A stretch of 64,000 bases of DNA, taken from positions 558,001 through 622,000 of the forward strand of contig NZ_JBITDV010000004.1 in NCBI RefSeq assembly GCF_044454545.1, written 5' to 3'. The stretch is from Cryptosporangium sp044454545. Lineage in GTDB: Bacteria; Actinomycetota; Actinomycetes; Mycobacteriales; Cryptosporangiaceae. The first letter of the stretch is position 1, and the number at the start of each line of letters is the position of its first letter. The notes under the pieces are model-generated. The model was not told where the DNA came from. It did no database searches and was given only the letters and a program-made list of their open reading frames with translations. The position numbers were made by a program, and so were the translations under genes. This document shows, piece by piece, positions 23,158 through 31,905 of the stretch.

Positions 23158-24753
23158 TCAGACGCCGAGTAGCGCGCGCAGGTGGCGGGGGGACGGCGAA
23201 CCGTGGGCGAGCATGCCGTCGTGCCACTCGCGGACGGGAACGTCCGCCGGGCGGGCGGCGGCGATCGCGCTCACCTCGGTGTATCCGACGAAGTACGTGG
23301 AGAGCTGGGCCGACGTGAGCAGCGCCCGGCGCCACTTCCCGGCCGCCTCCCGCTCCTCCTGGTAACCCTTGCCGGTCATCAGCGCCATCGCGTCGGCCTC
23401 TTCGAGTCCTTCGGCGTGGACGAGCTGGTCGAGCAGCGTGTTGATCGTCATCCGCAGCTGCATCTTGAGCTGCTGCATCCGTACCTTGGGGCCGCCGAAA
23501 CCGGCCTCGGCCATCAGCTCCTCGGCGTACACCGCCCAGCCTTCGACGAACGACCCCGACATGCACAGCGCGCGAGCCCGGGTCGACGCCCGGAACCGCC
23601 GAGCGTGCGCGATCTGGACGAAATGGCCGGGCACCGCTTCGTGCACGGTCAGGTCTTTGAGCATGTAGTCGTTGTATTCGCGATAGAACGACTCGCGCCG
23701 CTCGTCCGACCAGTCGGCCGGTGTCGGCGCGATCGCGTAGAACGTCGGGACGTTCGCGGTCTCCAGCGGGCCCGGGGCGTCGCAGTACGCGGCCGCCACC
23801 CCGCGCGCGAACTCCGGCATCTCGATGATGCGGCACTCGTCGTCCGGCAGCGTCAGCAGGTCGTGCTCGCGGACGAACGCGACCGCGGTGTCCAGGTCGG
23901 CCGTCGCCAGGCTCATGACAATGGCGTCGGTCGGACGATCCGCGGCCAGCGCGTCGAGGGCGGCGCGGACGTCGTCGGAGCCGGTGAGCTCCTTCGCGGT
24001 TTCGCGGATCTGCTCGCTGATCGCGTCGAGGTGCTGTTCGGCCGCGGAGAGCAGCGCGCTCGCGGTGAGCTCGGAGTCGAGCTCGTGCCAGAGCTTGGCC
24101 TCCCAGCGGCGCCGGCCGAGCCGGGCCTCCCCGGAGGAGGTCTCCAGCTGCTGGGTGAGCCAGGCGCGATGCCGGTCGAGTGCGGCCAGCGCCGCGGCGA
24201 CCGGAGCGGTGACGTCGGCGCCGGTGACCCCTTCGGCGAACCGGGGGATTTCGGTGGACACCAGCGCGGCGGTGCCGTCGATCTGCCCGAGCGCGGTCTC
24301 CACGTGGATACGCGGGCAGTCGCGCAGGACCTCCTCGGCGGTGGCCAGGACGTCGGGGATCGCACGCAGGCGGTCGGCCAGCGCGGCCAGCCGCTCGGGC
24401 GGTGGGGCGAAGTCGCGGGTGAGCAGCCCGTCGAGCAGCGCGCCGGGGTTGTGCACGAGCGGGTTCCACTCGTGCTCGCGGAGTTCGGTCAGTGCGAACA
24501 GCTGCTGGTCGACCGCGGACGCGAGCAACTGGGCGTCGACGGCGTCTTCGGGACCGAGGTCGTCGACGTCGAGTTCGGCCAGCGCGTCGGCGTCCTCCCG
24601 GAGGCGCCGCACGCGGTCGGCGACGCCGCTCGCCGAGTAGTCGGGGAGTTCGTGATCCGTGCGGTGATCGCCGGCGTAGTGCGCTGCGACGGGATCGGCC
24701 GCCAGCAGATCGTCGACGACAGCCTCGGCCGTGCTCCGGAACTCACGCGTCAT
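23158..24753 (-). CDS. DUF885 family protein, probable zinc carboxypeptidase-like enzyme
   Basis: This 531-residue protein has the DUF885 hallmark VHEAVPGHFVQIAHAR, in which HExxxGH-type residues suit a zinc site like that of thermolysin-clan peptidases, and the downstream FVEGWAVYAEELMAE, which supplies the second glutamate. The rest is mostly helical. There is no signal peptide, so it is cytoplasmic, although some relatives are exported. The natural substrate is unknown. ATG 24753 is chosen because family homology starts at MTREF; the upstream extension is Cys-rich and atypical. It stands 84 bp upstream of eno on the same strand. Confidence 0.88.
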   Translation of the reverse strand: MTREFRSTAEAVVDDLLAADPVAAHYAGDHRTDHELPDYSASGVADRVRRLREDADALAELDVDDLGPEDAVDAQLLASAVDQQLFALTELREHEWNPLVHNPGALLDGLLTRDFAPPPERLAALADRLRAIPDVLATAEEVLRDCPRIHVETALGQIDGTAALVSTEIPRFAEGVTGADVTAPVAAALAALDRHRAWLTQQLETSSGEARLGRRRWEAKLWHELDSELTASALLSAAEQHLDAISEQIRETAKELTGSDDVRAALDALAADRPTDAIVMSLATADLDTAVAFVREHDLLTLPDDECRIIEMPEFARGVAAAYCDAPGPLETANVPTFYAIAPTPADWSDERRESFYREYNDYMLKDLTVHEAVPGHFVQIAHARRFRASTRARALCMSGSFVEGWAVYAEELMAEAGFGGPKVRMQQLKMQLRMTINTLLDQLVHAEGLEEADAMALMTGKGYQEEREAAGKWRRALLTSAQLSTYFVGYTEVSAIAAARPADVPVREWHDGMLAHGSPSPRHLRALLGV

Positions 24754-24790
24754 GGCGAGCAACTCTATGCGCGCGCACGACGCCCCGGGT

Positions 24791-25159
24791 TCAGAGTGGC
24801 CGCAACAACGAGTTGGGCACCACCACAAACGGCCGCTCCCCGTCGATCCGCAACTCGGTGTCGGCCCGTGCCGCAGCGACCAGGTCCCGGCGCCCGCCCC
24901 GGGCCACGTGCCAGTCGAGCTGCACGTCCGAGGTGTCGGTTAAGAAAGCTTCCACGAATACGGGCGCACCCGGCCACTGACGTTCGAACTCCTCCGCCAG
25001 CCGCCGGGCGACATGGTTGTGCGGGTTTCCGCCCACGTGATGCACCACGAACTCCCCGCCGACGATTTCGATCCGCACGCCCGGACCTGCGGCCTCGTTC
25101 GCGGCGAGCCATTCGTCGACGGTGATGCCGCACTTCCGTGCCGGACTACTCGTACACAC
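24791..25159 (-). CDS. Uma2-like (DUF820) protein, probably C-terminally truncated
   Basis: This 122-residue protein begins with ITVDEWLAANEAAGPGVRIEIVGGE-like sequence, the usual start of Uma2 family members, which have a PD-(D/E)XK nuclease-like fold. HNHVARRLAEEFERQWPGAP continues the family pattern. Uma2 proteins are normally about 180-190 residues. The expected VPDVVV and ExK core is absent: after DTSDVQLDWHV the sequence passes to a short GERPFVVVPNSLLRPL end. It is therefore a fragment or a divergent short form. The likely start is GTG 25159, only 13 bp from the response regulator stop. The function is unknown. Confidence 0.55.
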   Translation of the reverse strand: MCTSSPARKCGITVDEWLAANEAAGPGVRIEIVGGEFVVHHVGGNPHNHVARRLAEEFERQWPGAPVFVEAFLTDTSDVQLDWHVARGGRRDLVAAARADTELRIDGERPFVVVPNSLLRPL

Positions 25160-25172
25160 GAACGCACTAGTG

Positions 25173-25856
25173 TCAGGCCGGCGGGCGATAGCGGTACCCC
25201 ACCCCTCTCACCGACTCGATCGGGCTGTCGCTCGGGTCGCTCCACCCGAGCCGGCGCCGCAGCCGCAGCACCGCGAACTTCACCCGCTCGGCCCCGATCC
25301 CGGTCGGGTCGTCCCACACCTGCGACAGCAACTGCGACGGCGACAGCACCGCCCCCTTGTGCCGCGCCAACGTGTTGAGCAGCCGGAACTCGATCGGCGT
25401 CAGGTGCACGGACTCGCCGTCCACGGTCACCGACCGCCGCACCGGGTCCAGTTGCAGCCGACCGTCGTCGTAGATCTCCTCCGACCAGTCCGGCGCCGAC
25501 GACCGCCGCAGCAGCGCGGTCACCCGCGCCAGCAGCTCACCGTTGGTGAACGGCTTGGTGAGGTAGTCGTCGGCACCGCCGTGCAGGCCCCGCACCTTGT
25601 CGCGCTCCTGGCCGTGGGCGGTCAGCAGCAGCACCGGGACGTCGGAGATGTCCCGCACCCGCTCCAGCACCTGCCAGCCGTCCATGATCGGCAGCCCGAT
25701 GTCGAGCACCACGAGGTCCGGACGCACCTTGTGCACCAGGCGCAGCCCTTCCCGGCCGTCCTGGGCGTGTTCCACGTTGTGCCCGGCCCGCTCGAACAGC
25801 AGCTTCAGCCCGAGCGCGATATCTGGATTGTCCTCGACAACCAGCAATTTGCTCAC
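25173..25856 (-). CDS. OmpR/PhoB-family response regulator
   Basis: This 227-residue regulator has a receiver domain with VVEDN, phospho-acceptor Asp at about 52 in LVVLDIGLPIMDG, and KPF near residue 105. The C-terminal winged helix has LTPIEFRLLNTLARHKGAVLS-type sequence and ends SVRGVGYRYRPP. The GTG start overlaps the stop of the kinase gene just upstream (GTGA at 25856-25853), so that PAS kinase is its partner. The second PAS protein, divergent at 27.5 kb, may feed into the same regulator. Confidence 0.95.
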   Translation of the reverse strand: MSKLLVVEDNPDIALGLKLLFERAGHNVEHAQDGREGLRLVHKVRPDLVVLDIGLPIMDGWQVLERVRDISDVPVLLLTAHGQERDKVRGLHGGADDYLTKPFTNGELLARVTALLRRSSAPDWSEEIYDDGRLQLDPVRRSVTVDGESVHLTPIEFRLLNTLARHKGAVLSPSQLLSQVWDDPTGIGAERVKFAVLRLRRRLGWSDPSDSPIESVRGVGYRYRPPA

Positions 25857-27427
25857 CGGTCCCCCTCCCGGTCACCGACCCGGCGCTGCGGCAACCAGAC
25901 GGTCACCGTTGTCCCTCTGCCGAGCTCGCTCGTGATCTCCATCAGTCCCCCGTGGCGCTCGACGATCGCCTTGCTGATCACCAGGCCGAGGCCGGTACCG
26001 GGATGGCTGTGCTTCTCGACGTTCGAGGCCCGATGGAACGCCTCGAAGATCCGGTCCAGGTCCTCAGCCGGGATCCCGATGCCGGTGTCGGTCACCGAGA
26101 GCCGCCAGCCGTCGGCCGCCGGATGGCAGCGCACGGTCACACTCCCGCCGGGCGGCGTGAACTTCAGCGCGTTCCCGATCAGGTTTCCGAGCACTTGGTT
26201 GATCCGTAGTTCGTCGCCGGACATCACGTCGTCGCCGGAGGCCTCGGCCTTCAGCGTCACGTCCGCGGCTTGAGCGATCGGCGTGCGTTCGGCGACGGCC
26301 GCGCGCACCAGGTCGGGGAGGATGAGCCGGCTGGGGACGAACTGCAGCGTCCGCGCCTCCAGCCGGGAAAGCAGGAGCAGGTCCTCGATCAGCCGCAGCA
26401 GGCGATCGGCGTTCCGCTGGATCACTTCGATGAACTGGTGCTGCTCGTCGTCGAGTTCGCCCCAGTCGGGCTGGGCCAGCAGGTTGCTGAACGTGACGAC
26501 CGACGTCAGCGGGCTGCGCAGTTCGTGCGACACGCTCGCGACGAACTCGTTCTTCGCCGCGACCAGCGCCGACAGGGCCTCGTTGCGCTCTTCCAGGCTG
26601 CGCTGGGTGTTCGCCCTGGTCGTCACGTCCCAGGCGTGCAGCAGCGCTCCGCCGCCGCCGACCGGCACCACGTCGATCTCCACCACCCGGCCGCCGACCA
26701 GCATCAGGTCGGTGTCCAGCGCGGTCCACGGCTCGACCAGCAGCCGGTCGAGGCGGTCGGCGACCCGGTCGGGCGCGCGCATCGCTCCGGCCATCCGGCG
26801 CAGCAGTGCGCGTGCGTCGCTGCCCGCGTACCGCGCGGGCGGCCCTGGCACGTCGAACAGTTCGAGCAGGGCCCGGTTCGTCACCGCGACCCGCCCGTCG
26901 CCGTCGACCAGCAGGATGCCGACGGTGAGCGTCTCGATCAGCCGGGCCAGCCCGGCGTGGGTCTCGTGCAGCGCGCGCTCGGCGTCCCGGCCCCGGCCGA
27001 CCTCGACGCCGTAGTAGACGATCCCGCCCACGTCCGGGTCGTGCACCCGGCTGCGGACGGTCGTCGAGAGCTCGATCCAGCCGCCGCCCGCGGTCCGGAC
27101 CCGCACCGGTATCGACTGCGCCGGCTCGCGCCCGCTGCGGGCGGCGACGAACGCGTTCAACACCGCTCGCCGGTCGTCCGGATGGATGAGGGAGAGCAGA
27201 CGCACACGCTCCGGCAGGTCGGCCTGGTGGCCGAGGCCGCGGCTGAACGTGTCGCCCAGCGCCGTCCACGAGCCGTCCGGGTAGACGATCGCCACCGCGG
27301 CGCGCGCGGCCTCGACCACCGCGCGGAAGAGTTCCGGCCGGTCGGCGCGCACACCTGGGCGTGGGGTGTCAGCGGCCGCGCGGGCCACTCTCCCCACCGT
27401 CACCCCACCGTTCGTGACCTCGGCCAC
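25853..27427 (-). CDS. PAS-domain sensor histidine kinase
   Basis: This kinase of about 524 residues has no membrane helix. Two PAS-like domains come first (YPDGSWTALGDTFSRGLGH with LIHPDDRRAVL; later GILLVDGDGRVAVTNRALLELF). The dimerization box SHELRSPLT follows at about residue 300. A complete ATPase domain has NLIGNALKFT, VTDTGIGIP and GTGLGLVISKAIVE. The start is set at GTG 27427 because GGAGGAGG lies just before it; GTG 27463 and ATG 27454 are in the same frame but lack such a site. It signals to the overlapping OmpR-type regulator. Confidence 0.92.
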   Translation of the reverse strand: MAEVTNGGVTVGRVARAAADTPRPGVRADRPELFRAVVEAARAAVAIVYPDGSWTALGDTFSRGLGHQADLPERVRLLSLIHPDDRRAVLNAFVAARSGREPAQSIPVRVRTAGGGWIELSTTVRSRVHDPDVGGIVYYGVEVGRGRDAERALHETHAGLARLIETLTVGILLVDGDGRVAVTNRALLELFDVPGPPARYAGSDARALLRRMAGAMRAPDRVADRLDRLLVEPWTALDTDLMLVGGRVVEIDVVPVGGGGALLHAWDVTTRANTQRSLEERNEALSALVAAKNEFVASVSHELRSPLTSVVTFSNLLAQPDWGELDDEQHQFIEVIQRNADRLLRLIEDLLLLSRLEARTLQFVPSRLILPDLVRAAVAERTPIAQAADVTLKAEASGDDVMSGDELRINQVLGNLIGNALKFTPPGGSVTVRCHPAADGWRLSVTDTGIGIPAEDLDRIFEAFHRASNVEKHSHPGTGLGLVISKAIVERHGGLMEITSELGRGTTVTVWLPQRRVGDREGDR

Positions 27428-27560
27428 GCCCCTCCTCCGCAGGCGGGTCGTCATCCGCCGCACGCGACACGAAACTCACTTTTCACTAGTTTTGCGTATC
27501 TTTCTCATAGTAGAGACTATCTGCGCACATTGACACACGTAACGGTGGGCTGGAGGGAGC
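27428..27560. promoter_or_regulatory. AT-rich divergent promoter region between two PAS kinases
   Basis: The segment around 27475-27530 is strikingly AT-rich for this genome (TTTTCACTAGTTTTGCG and neighbours). It contains a perfect inverted repeat, ATAGT at 27507-27511 and ACTAT at 27516-27520, around AGAG. It must hold promoters for both divergent genes and is a good place for a regulator to bind. Assignment of -35 and -10 boxes is uncertain. Confidence 0.55.
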
Positions 27561-29375
27561 ATGGAACCGGCTTCGCCGGTAGTCCGCCTCGCGGTCGTGC
27601 CGCTGGACCCCGCCGGCCGGATCCTGGCGTTCCCGCCCGGGGCTTCCGAGCTGCTCGGGTTCCCGCCCTCGACCGCCGTGGGGACGCTCTTGAGCGAACT
27701 GATCGTCCCGGCCCGGCTGAAGGACGGGCTCGAGCCGCTCTTGGCGGCGTGCGCCGAATCGGGAGAGGCCCAGCGCGCGCTGCCGGTGCGCTGCGCCGAC
27801 GGCAGCGAGTTCCCGGCCGATCTCGCCGTGATCGCGATGCCGGGCGGCGGCTACACGGCGGTGGTGAGCCCGGCCCGGCCTTCTCTCGAGGAGCAGCGCC
27901 AGTCGGAGTGGTTCTTCCGCGCCCTCATCGCGCGCTCGCCCGTCGTCCAACTGGTGTTCGACCCGGACGGGCAGTGGCGCTGGTCGTCGCCGGCCGCGAT
28001 CCGGCTGCTGGGGCCGGGACGGCCGATGCCGGAGGTCGTCGCCTCGCTCGTGCACCCGGAGGACCTCGACCGGGTCCGGGCGCTGTTCGGCACGGCGATG
28101 AGCGGGCCGGCCGACGCGGCCGCCGAACCCGAGGCGGTCGAGATCCGCCTGCACCCGCCGGACGCCGGCGACGACGAATGGCGCGTCTACGCGCTGACCG
28201 TGCGGAACCTGGCCGACGAGCCCGCCGTCGAGGGCATCGTGATCTACGCGATCGACGTCACCCGCGCGGTGGACGCCGAGCGACGCGAACAGCTGCACAG
28301 TGCCCGCATCGAGACCCTGATCTCCGCGCTCCGGGTCGGGATCCTGGTCGAGGACACCGACCGGCGGGCCGTGCTGGTGAACGAGGCCCTCCCGCGCCTG
28401 CTCGGCTCGGACGTCACGCCCGACCGCCTCGTCGGTCACCAGACGTCCGAACTGCTGCCCCCGGACGAGCTCTTCGCGGAGCCCGCCGCCGCCCGCGCCG
28501 AGAGCCTGCGGCTGCTGGCCCAGGGAAAACCCGCCACCGGAGCCGAGTTCGCGCTCACCAACGGCCGGATCGTGGTGCGCGACTACGCACCGATCTACTT
28601 CCACGGCGCCGTCGCCGGCCACCTGTGGGTGCTGCGCGACGTCACCGATCAGGCGACGGTCCGGCGCGGACTGGAAGAGCGCAACCGCGCACTGGCCGAG
28701 GTCGCGAACCTCAAGACCGAGTTCGTCGCCGCCGCCTCCCACGAGCTGCGGACGCCGCTGACCTCGATCGCGACGTTCAGCCAGATGCTCTGCGAGGAGC
28801 CGGACTCCCCCGCCGACCAGCGTCAGATCGCACTGGACGCGATCGCCCGCAATGCCGACCGGACGCTCAAGATCGTCGACGACCTGCTCACGTTGGCCGG
28901 GCTGGAGGGCGGCACGCTCCCGCTCACGCTGCGTGCGGTGCACCTGCCGGACGTCGTCGGCGAGGCCGTGGACGCCTTCGGGGACGCCGCCGTGCGGGCC
29001 GGGGTCACGGTGGAGCTGTCGGGCAACGTCACCGGGCCGATGCTGCGGGTCGATCCGCCCCGGCTGCGGCAGGCCGTGGACGCGCTGCTGTCGATCGTCG
29101 CGACCGCCCACGCCGGGAGCCGGATCGACGTCCGGGTCACGTTCGCGGCGGCCCACTGGACGATCCGGGTGGGGTCGCCGTCCGCGCTGTCGCAGGGCGA
29201 CCACCTGTTCACGACCGGGGACCGGGGCGCGGGCAACGCGCTGTCGTTCCTGATCTCCCGGGCGATCGTGTCCCGGCACGGCGGTCAGCTGGCCACACCC
29301 CACACCGGGCAGACCGACGCGTTCGCGATCACCCTGCCGGTACGGCCGCACCTGGCCGACGGCGACGCGCTTTAG
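27561..29375 (+). CDS. PAS-domain histidine-kinase-like protein with degenerate ATPase domain
   Basis: This 604-residue cytoplasmic protein has three PAS-like regions (residues about 5-110, 115-240, 250-360) and an intact phosphorylation box SHELRTPLTSIATF with His at about 394. The ATPase domain that follows is worn. The N-box reads LRQAVDALLSIVATA without the ATP/Mg-binding Asn. The G1 box DxGxG is replaced by RVGSPSALSQGD. Only a remnant of the C-terminal LISRAIVSRHGG is conserved. It probably cannot bind ATP in the normal way. It could still be a phosphorylation substrate of, or a partner for, the divergent kinase that it resembles (SLEERN / GLEERN linker and SHELR box). GGAGGGA supports the start. 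Confidence 0.88.
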   Translation: MEPASPVVRLAVVPLDPAGRILAFPPGASELLGFPPSTAVGTLLSELIVPARLKDGLEPLLAACAESGEAQRALPVRCADGSEFPADLAVIAMPGGGYTAVVSPARPSLEEQRQSEWFFRALIARSPVVQLVFDPDGQWRWSSPAAIRLLGPGRPMPEVVASLVHPEDLDRVRALFGTAMSGPADAAAEPEAVEIRLHPPDAGDDEWRVYALTVRNLADEPAVEGIVIYAIDVTRAVDAERREQLHSARIETLISALRVGILVEDTDRRAVLVNEALPRLLGSDVTPDRLVGHQTSELLPPDELFAEPAAARAESLRLLAQGKPATGAEFALTNGRIVVRDYAPIYFHGAVAGHLWVLRDVTDQATVRRGLEERNRALAEVANLKTEFVAAASHELRTPLTSIATFSQMLCEEPDSPADQRQIALDAIARNADRTLKIVDDLLTLAGLEGGTLPLTLRAVHLPDVVGEAVDAFGDAAVRAGVTVELSGNVTGPMLRVDPPRLRQAVDALLSIVATAHAGSRIDVRVTFAAAHWTIRVGSPSALSQGDHLFTTGDRGAGNALSFLISRAIVSRHGGQLATPHTGQTDAFAITLPVRPHLADGDAL

Positions 29376-29462
29376 TTGCGGCTGGGGGTGGGCCCGGCCA
29401 GGCTCCCGAGCCGAAACTTTTCCGCACCGTCCCGCGCACTCGGTCCTCCCGACATGGAGGGC

Positions 29463-30482
29463 ATGCGTAACCTGCTTCCTTTCCGGTCAGCCTCCGCCCC
29501 GACCATGCCGGTCGCCGCGCTCGCCACCGTCGCCGCCGCCGTGGCGGTCGTCGCAGGCATCGCCACCCCGGTCGCCACCAGCACCGCCGCCGCGCCGGCC
29601 GGCGTCACGATCGTCGCCGGTGACGCCGAGACCACGCTGTCCGCGGTCCGCGTCGACGGTGCGAACGTCAAGTTCCAGGGTCTGACCGTCCGCATCCCCG
29701 CCGCCGGCGAGGGTGTCCAGGCCGCCGCCGAGAGCACCTCGGGCGACCTGTCGATCACGGTCAGCCGCTCCGCCGACGGCACGGTCGTCGTCCGGACCGA
29801 CAAGCACGAGTACGCCGCTGCTTCGTCGTCGCAGGCCGCGCCCGAGTCGCACGTCGCGCAGGCCGCCGCGGCCAGCACGGCCCGCGCCAACGCCGCGAAG
29901 ACCTGCACCGACTCCGCCTACGCGCTGTCCGGCTGGAAGCTCTCGAGCTTCAAGTGGTACTACAACCCGGCCGGTGCCCCGGCCGCCGTGCGCGCCGGCG
30001 CCCCGGCCTCGATCTCGGCCGCCACCACGTCGCTGACCCGCGCGTGCGGCAAGAAGTCGATCAAGCTCGCCCCGTCGTACGGCGGCGCGACCGCGGCCGC
30101 CGTGCAGGTGGGTGCGGCCGGTAACTGCACCGGCAACGACGGCCGGAACGTCATCGGCTGGCGCGCGGGTTCGGGTCGCTGGCTCGGCATGACCTGCACG
30201 TACTTCAAGTCGATCAACGGCCGCAAGACCGTGACCGGCACCGACACCGCGCTGAACACGCAGTACAAGTTCTTCACCTCGGCGAAGAGCTGCAGCGGCG
30301 CGTACGACCTGCAGTCGGTCGTGCTGCACGAGCGTGGTCACTCGCTGGGCCTGAACCACGTCAGCCAGGCGTCGCACGCCAGCGCCGTCATGACCCCGGC
30401 GCTCGCCCCGTGCTCGGTCGGCAAGCGCAGCCTCGGCCTGGGCGACTACCGCGGCCTGGCCGCCACCTACGGCGTCCGCTGA
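29463..30482 (+). CDS. Secreted zinc metalloprotease, matrixin-like
   Basis: This 339-residue protein has a signal peptide (basic start, hydrophobic VAALATVAAAVAVVAGIA, Ala-rich cleavage region near residue 40) and a pro- or spacer region of about 100 residues. The C-terminal catalytic domain has the zinc motif HERGHSLGLNH (H289, E290, H293, H299) and a Met-turn in ASAVMTP. Eight or so cysteines in the mature part suggest disulfides. It should be an extracellular peptidase of the metzincin type. ATG 29463 and ATG 29454 are both possible starts; neither ribosome site is ideal. Confidence 0.85.
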   Translation: MRNLLPFRSASAPTMPVAALATVAAAVAVVAGIATPVATSTAAAPAGVTIVAGDAETTLSAVRVDGANVKFQGLTVRIPAAGEGVQAAAESTSGDLSITVSRSADGTVVVRTDKHEYAAASSSQAAPESHVAQAAAASTARANAAKTCTDSAYALSGWKLSSFKWYYNPAGAPAAVRAGAPASISAATTSLTRACGKKSIKLAPSYGGATAAAVQVGAAGNCTGNDGRNVIGWRAGSGRWLGMTCTYFKSINGRKTVTGTDTALNTQYKFFTSAKSCSGAYDLQSVVLHERGHSLGLNHVSQASHASAVMTPALAPCSVGKRSLGLGDYRGLAATYGVR

Positions 30483-30500
30483 CCCAGCGGCACTCGCCCT

Positions 30501-30543
30501 GACAGCGGTCCGCCGGCGCCCCTCGCGCCGACGGGCCGCTGTC
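30501..30543. terminator. Hairpin terminator after the metalloprotease
   Basis: Outer arms GACAGCGG (30501-30508) and CCGCTGTC (30536-30543) enclose a second hairpin, CGGCGC (30514-30519) with GCGCCG (30525-30530). It starts 18 bases after the stop. The remaining sequence to 30876 shows no gene or further structure that I can see. Confidence 0.7.
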
Positions 30544-30876
30544 GTCGTCGGCCACTCGCGCGGTGCCGGGGCTGCAACCCAAGTGCTACCGGGGTGCACC
30601 TGCCGTGCACCTGTCGCTACGCATCGTTAGGGATGTCAGCGCGCCCCGGGTGCCTCCCAGCCTCCTGGTCCGCCAACCGGGCCGGGGCCGCTGACGATCC
30701 GGGCAGCGTCGCCCGGACCTACGCGCCGTCCCCCGCGCCACTGCCGCCGCGGTTCCGGGACGCAGCCACCGGGACGTCGTCAGCAAAGGAGCTACAGACC
30801 ACGGTGGTCAGGCCGGGGTCGGTCACCAGGAGGGGGTTGACCGACTCCGGCCTTTCGCGTCCTTCGGCCCGGCGCC

Positions 30877-31905
30877 TCAGCGCGGCCGGGCGCGCTCCTC
30901 GTTCCGGACGTTTTCGGCGAAGCTCCGGGCCGCTGCCCGCAGCGCGGCCTCGGCGTCCAAACCCGACTGGTCGCCGGCCGCCACCAGCGCGAACAGCAGG
31001 GCTCCCAGTGCCTCCTGGTCGTGCGGAGCCTCGACCGTCGGCGGGAGCGACGGCGGCGACACCGCCACGCCCGCGCGCCGGGCCCGGGACAGGTACTTCG
31101 CGGCCAGCGACAACGCCGGCTGGGACTGCGCGACGCCGTCGAGCGCGGAATCGCGCTTCTTCTCGGCCTTCTTGATCGCTTCCCAGTTCGTGTTCACCTC
31201 GTCGGGGCCCGACACCGTGCGATCCGCGAACACGTGCGGATGCCGCCGCACGAGCTTCGCCACCAGGTCGCCGGCGACGTCGTCGATGTCGAACCCCTCG
31301 TCGGCGTTCTCCGACGCGACCCGGGCGTGGAACGCGACCTGCAGCAAGACGTCGCCCAGCTCCTCGCGCAGCGCCTCCAGGTCGCCGTCGAGCAGTGCAT
31401 CGTAGGCCTCGTAGGCCTCCTCGAGCAGGTACGGCCGGAGCGATTCGTGCGTCTGTTCCGCGTCCCACGGGCACCCGCCCGGGGATCGCAGCCGGTCCAT
31501 CACCGAGGCGACGTCGAGCAGCCGCGCCCCCGGCGGATCCCAGGAGCCGTAGAGGATCTCGACCTGGAAGTCGAGCGCCGGATCGGTCGCGAGCCGTTCC
31601 GCGAGCAGCGCAGGCACACCCCCGGCCGGCGTGTCACCGGTGCCCGCCAGCCACACCACGGCCCGGTCGCCGTCGGTGCCACCCGTGGCCTCGGTGCCAC
31701 CCGCGGCCGTGCGCAGGTGGCTCAGCGCGACCTCGGGGTCGTCGCCGACCTCGGTCACCAGGACGCCGGCCGCGCGCAACGGATCGGCCAGCGGCAGCCA
31801 CCCGGCCGCGAACACCGGGTACGTACGAACCGCGTCCCAGGCATCGGCGGTCAGCAGACCGGCGGGGAGCCTCGGCGACGTGACCAGGACGACGATGCGA
31901 CTCAA
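30877..31905 (-). CDS. mazG: MazG nucleoside triphosphate pyrophosphohydrolase
   Basis: This 342-residue enzyme hydrolyses non-canonical or damaged NTPs to NMP and pyrophosphate. The MazG domain lies at about residues 134-250: SPGGCPWDAEQTHESLRPYL, LEEAYEAYDALL, REELGDVLLQVAFHARVA, with the EExxE...ExxD metal ligands. KLVRRHPHVFAD and NWEAIKKAEK follow. An actinobacterial N-terminal extension (residues 1-130, VTSPRLPAGLL) precedes it, as in mycobacterial MazG. Its ATG overlaps the lipoprotein stop (ATGA). Confidence 0.95.
   Translation of the reverse strand: MSRIVVLVTSPRLPAGLLTADAWDAVRTYPVFAAGWLPLADPLRAAGVLVTEVGDDPEVALSHLRTAAGGTEATGGTDGDRAVVWLAGTGDTPAGGVPALLAERLATDPALDFQVEILYGSWDPPGARLLDVASVMDRLRSPGGCPWDAEQTHESLRPYLLEEAYEAYDALLDGDLEALREELGDVLLQVAFHARVASENADEGFDIDDVAGDLVAKLVRRHPHVFADRTVSGPDEVNTNWEAIKKAEKKRDSALDGVAQSQPALSLAAKYLSRARRAGVAVSPPSLPPTVEAPHDQEALGALLFALVAAGDQSGLDAEAALRAAARSFAENVRNEERARPR

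Noticed and set aside
26270..29470. 1066-codon plus-strand open frame across both PAS kinase genes
   Set aside because: Low-complexity Arg/Gly/Ala translation that conflicts with two genes having clear PAS and SHELR motifs.
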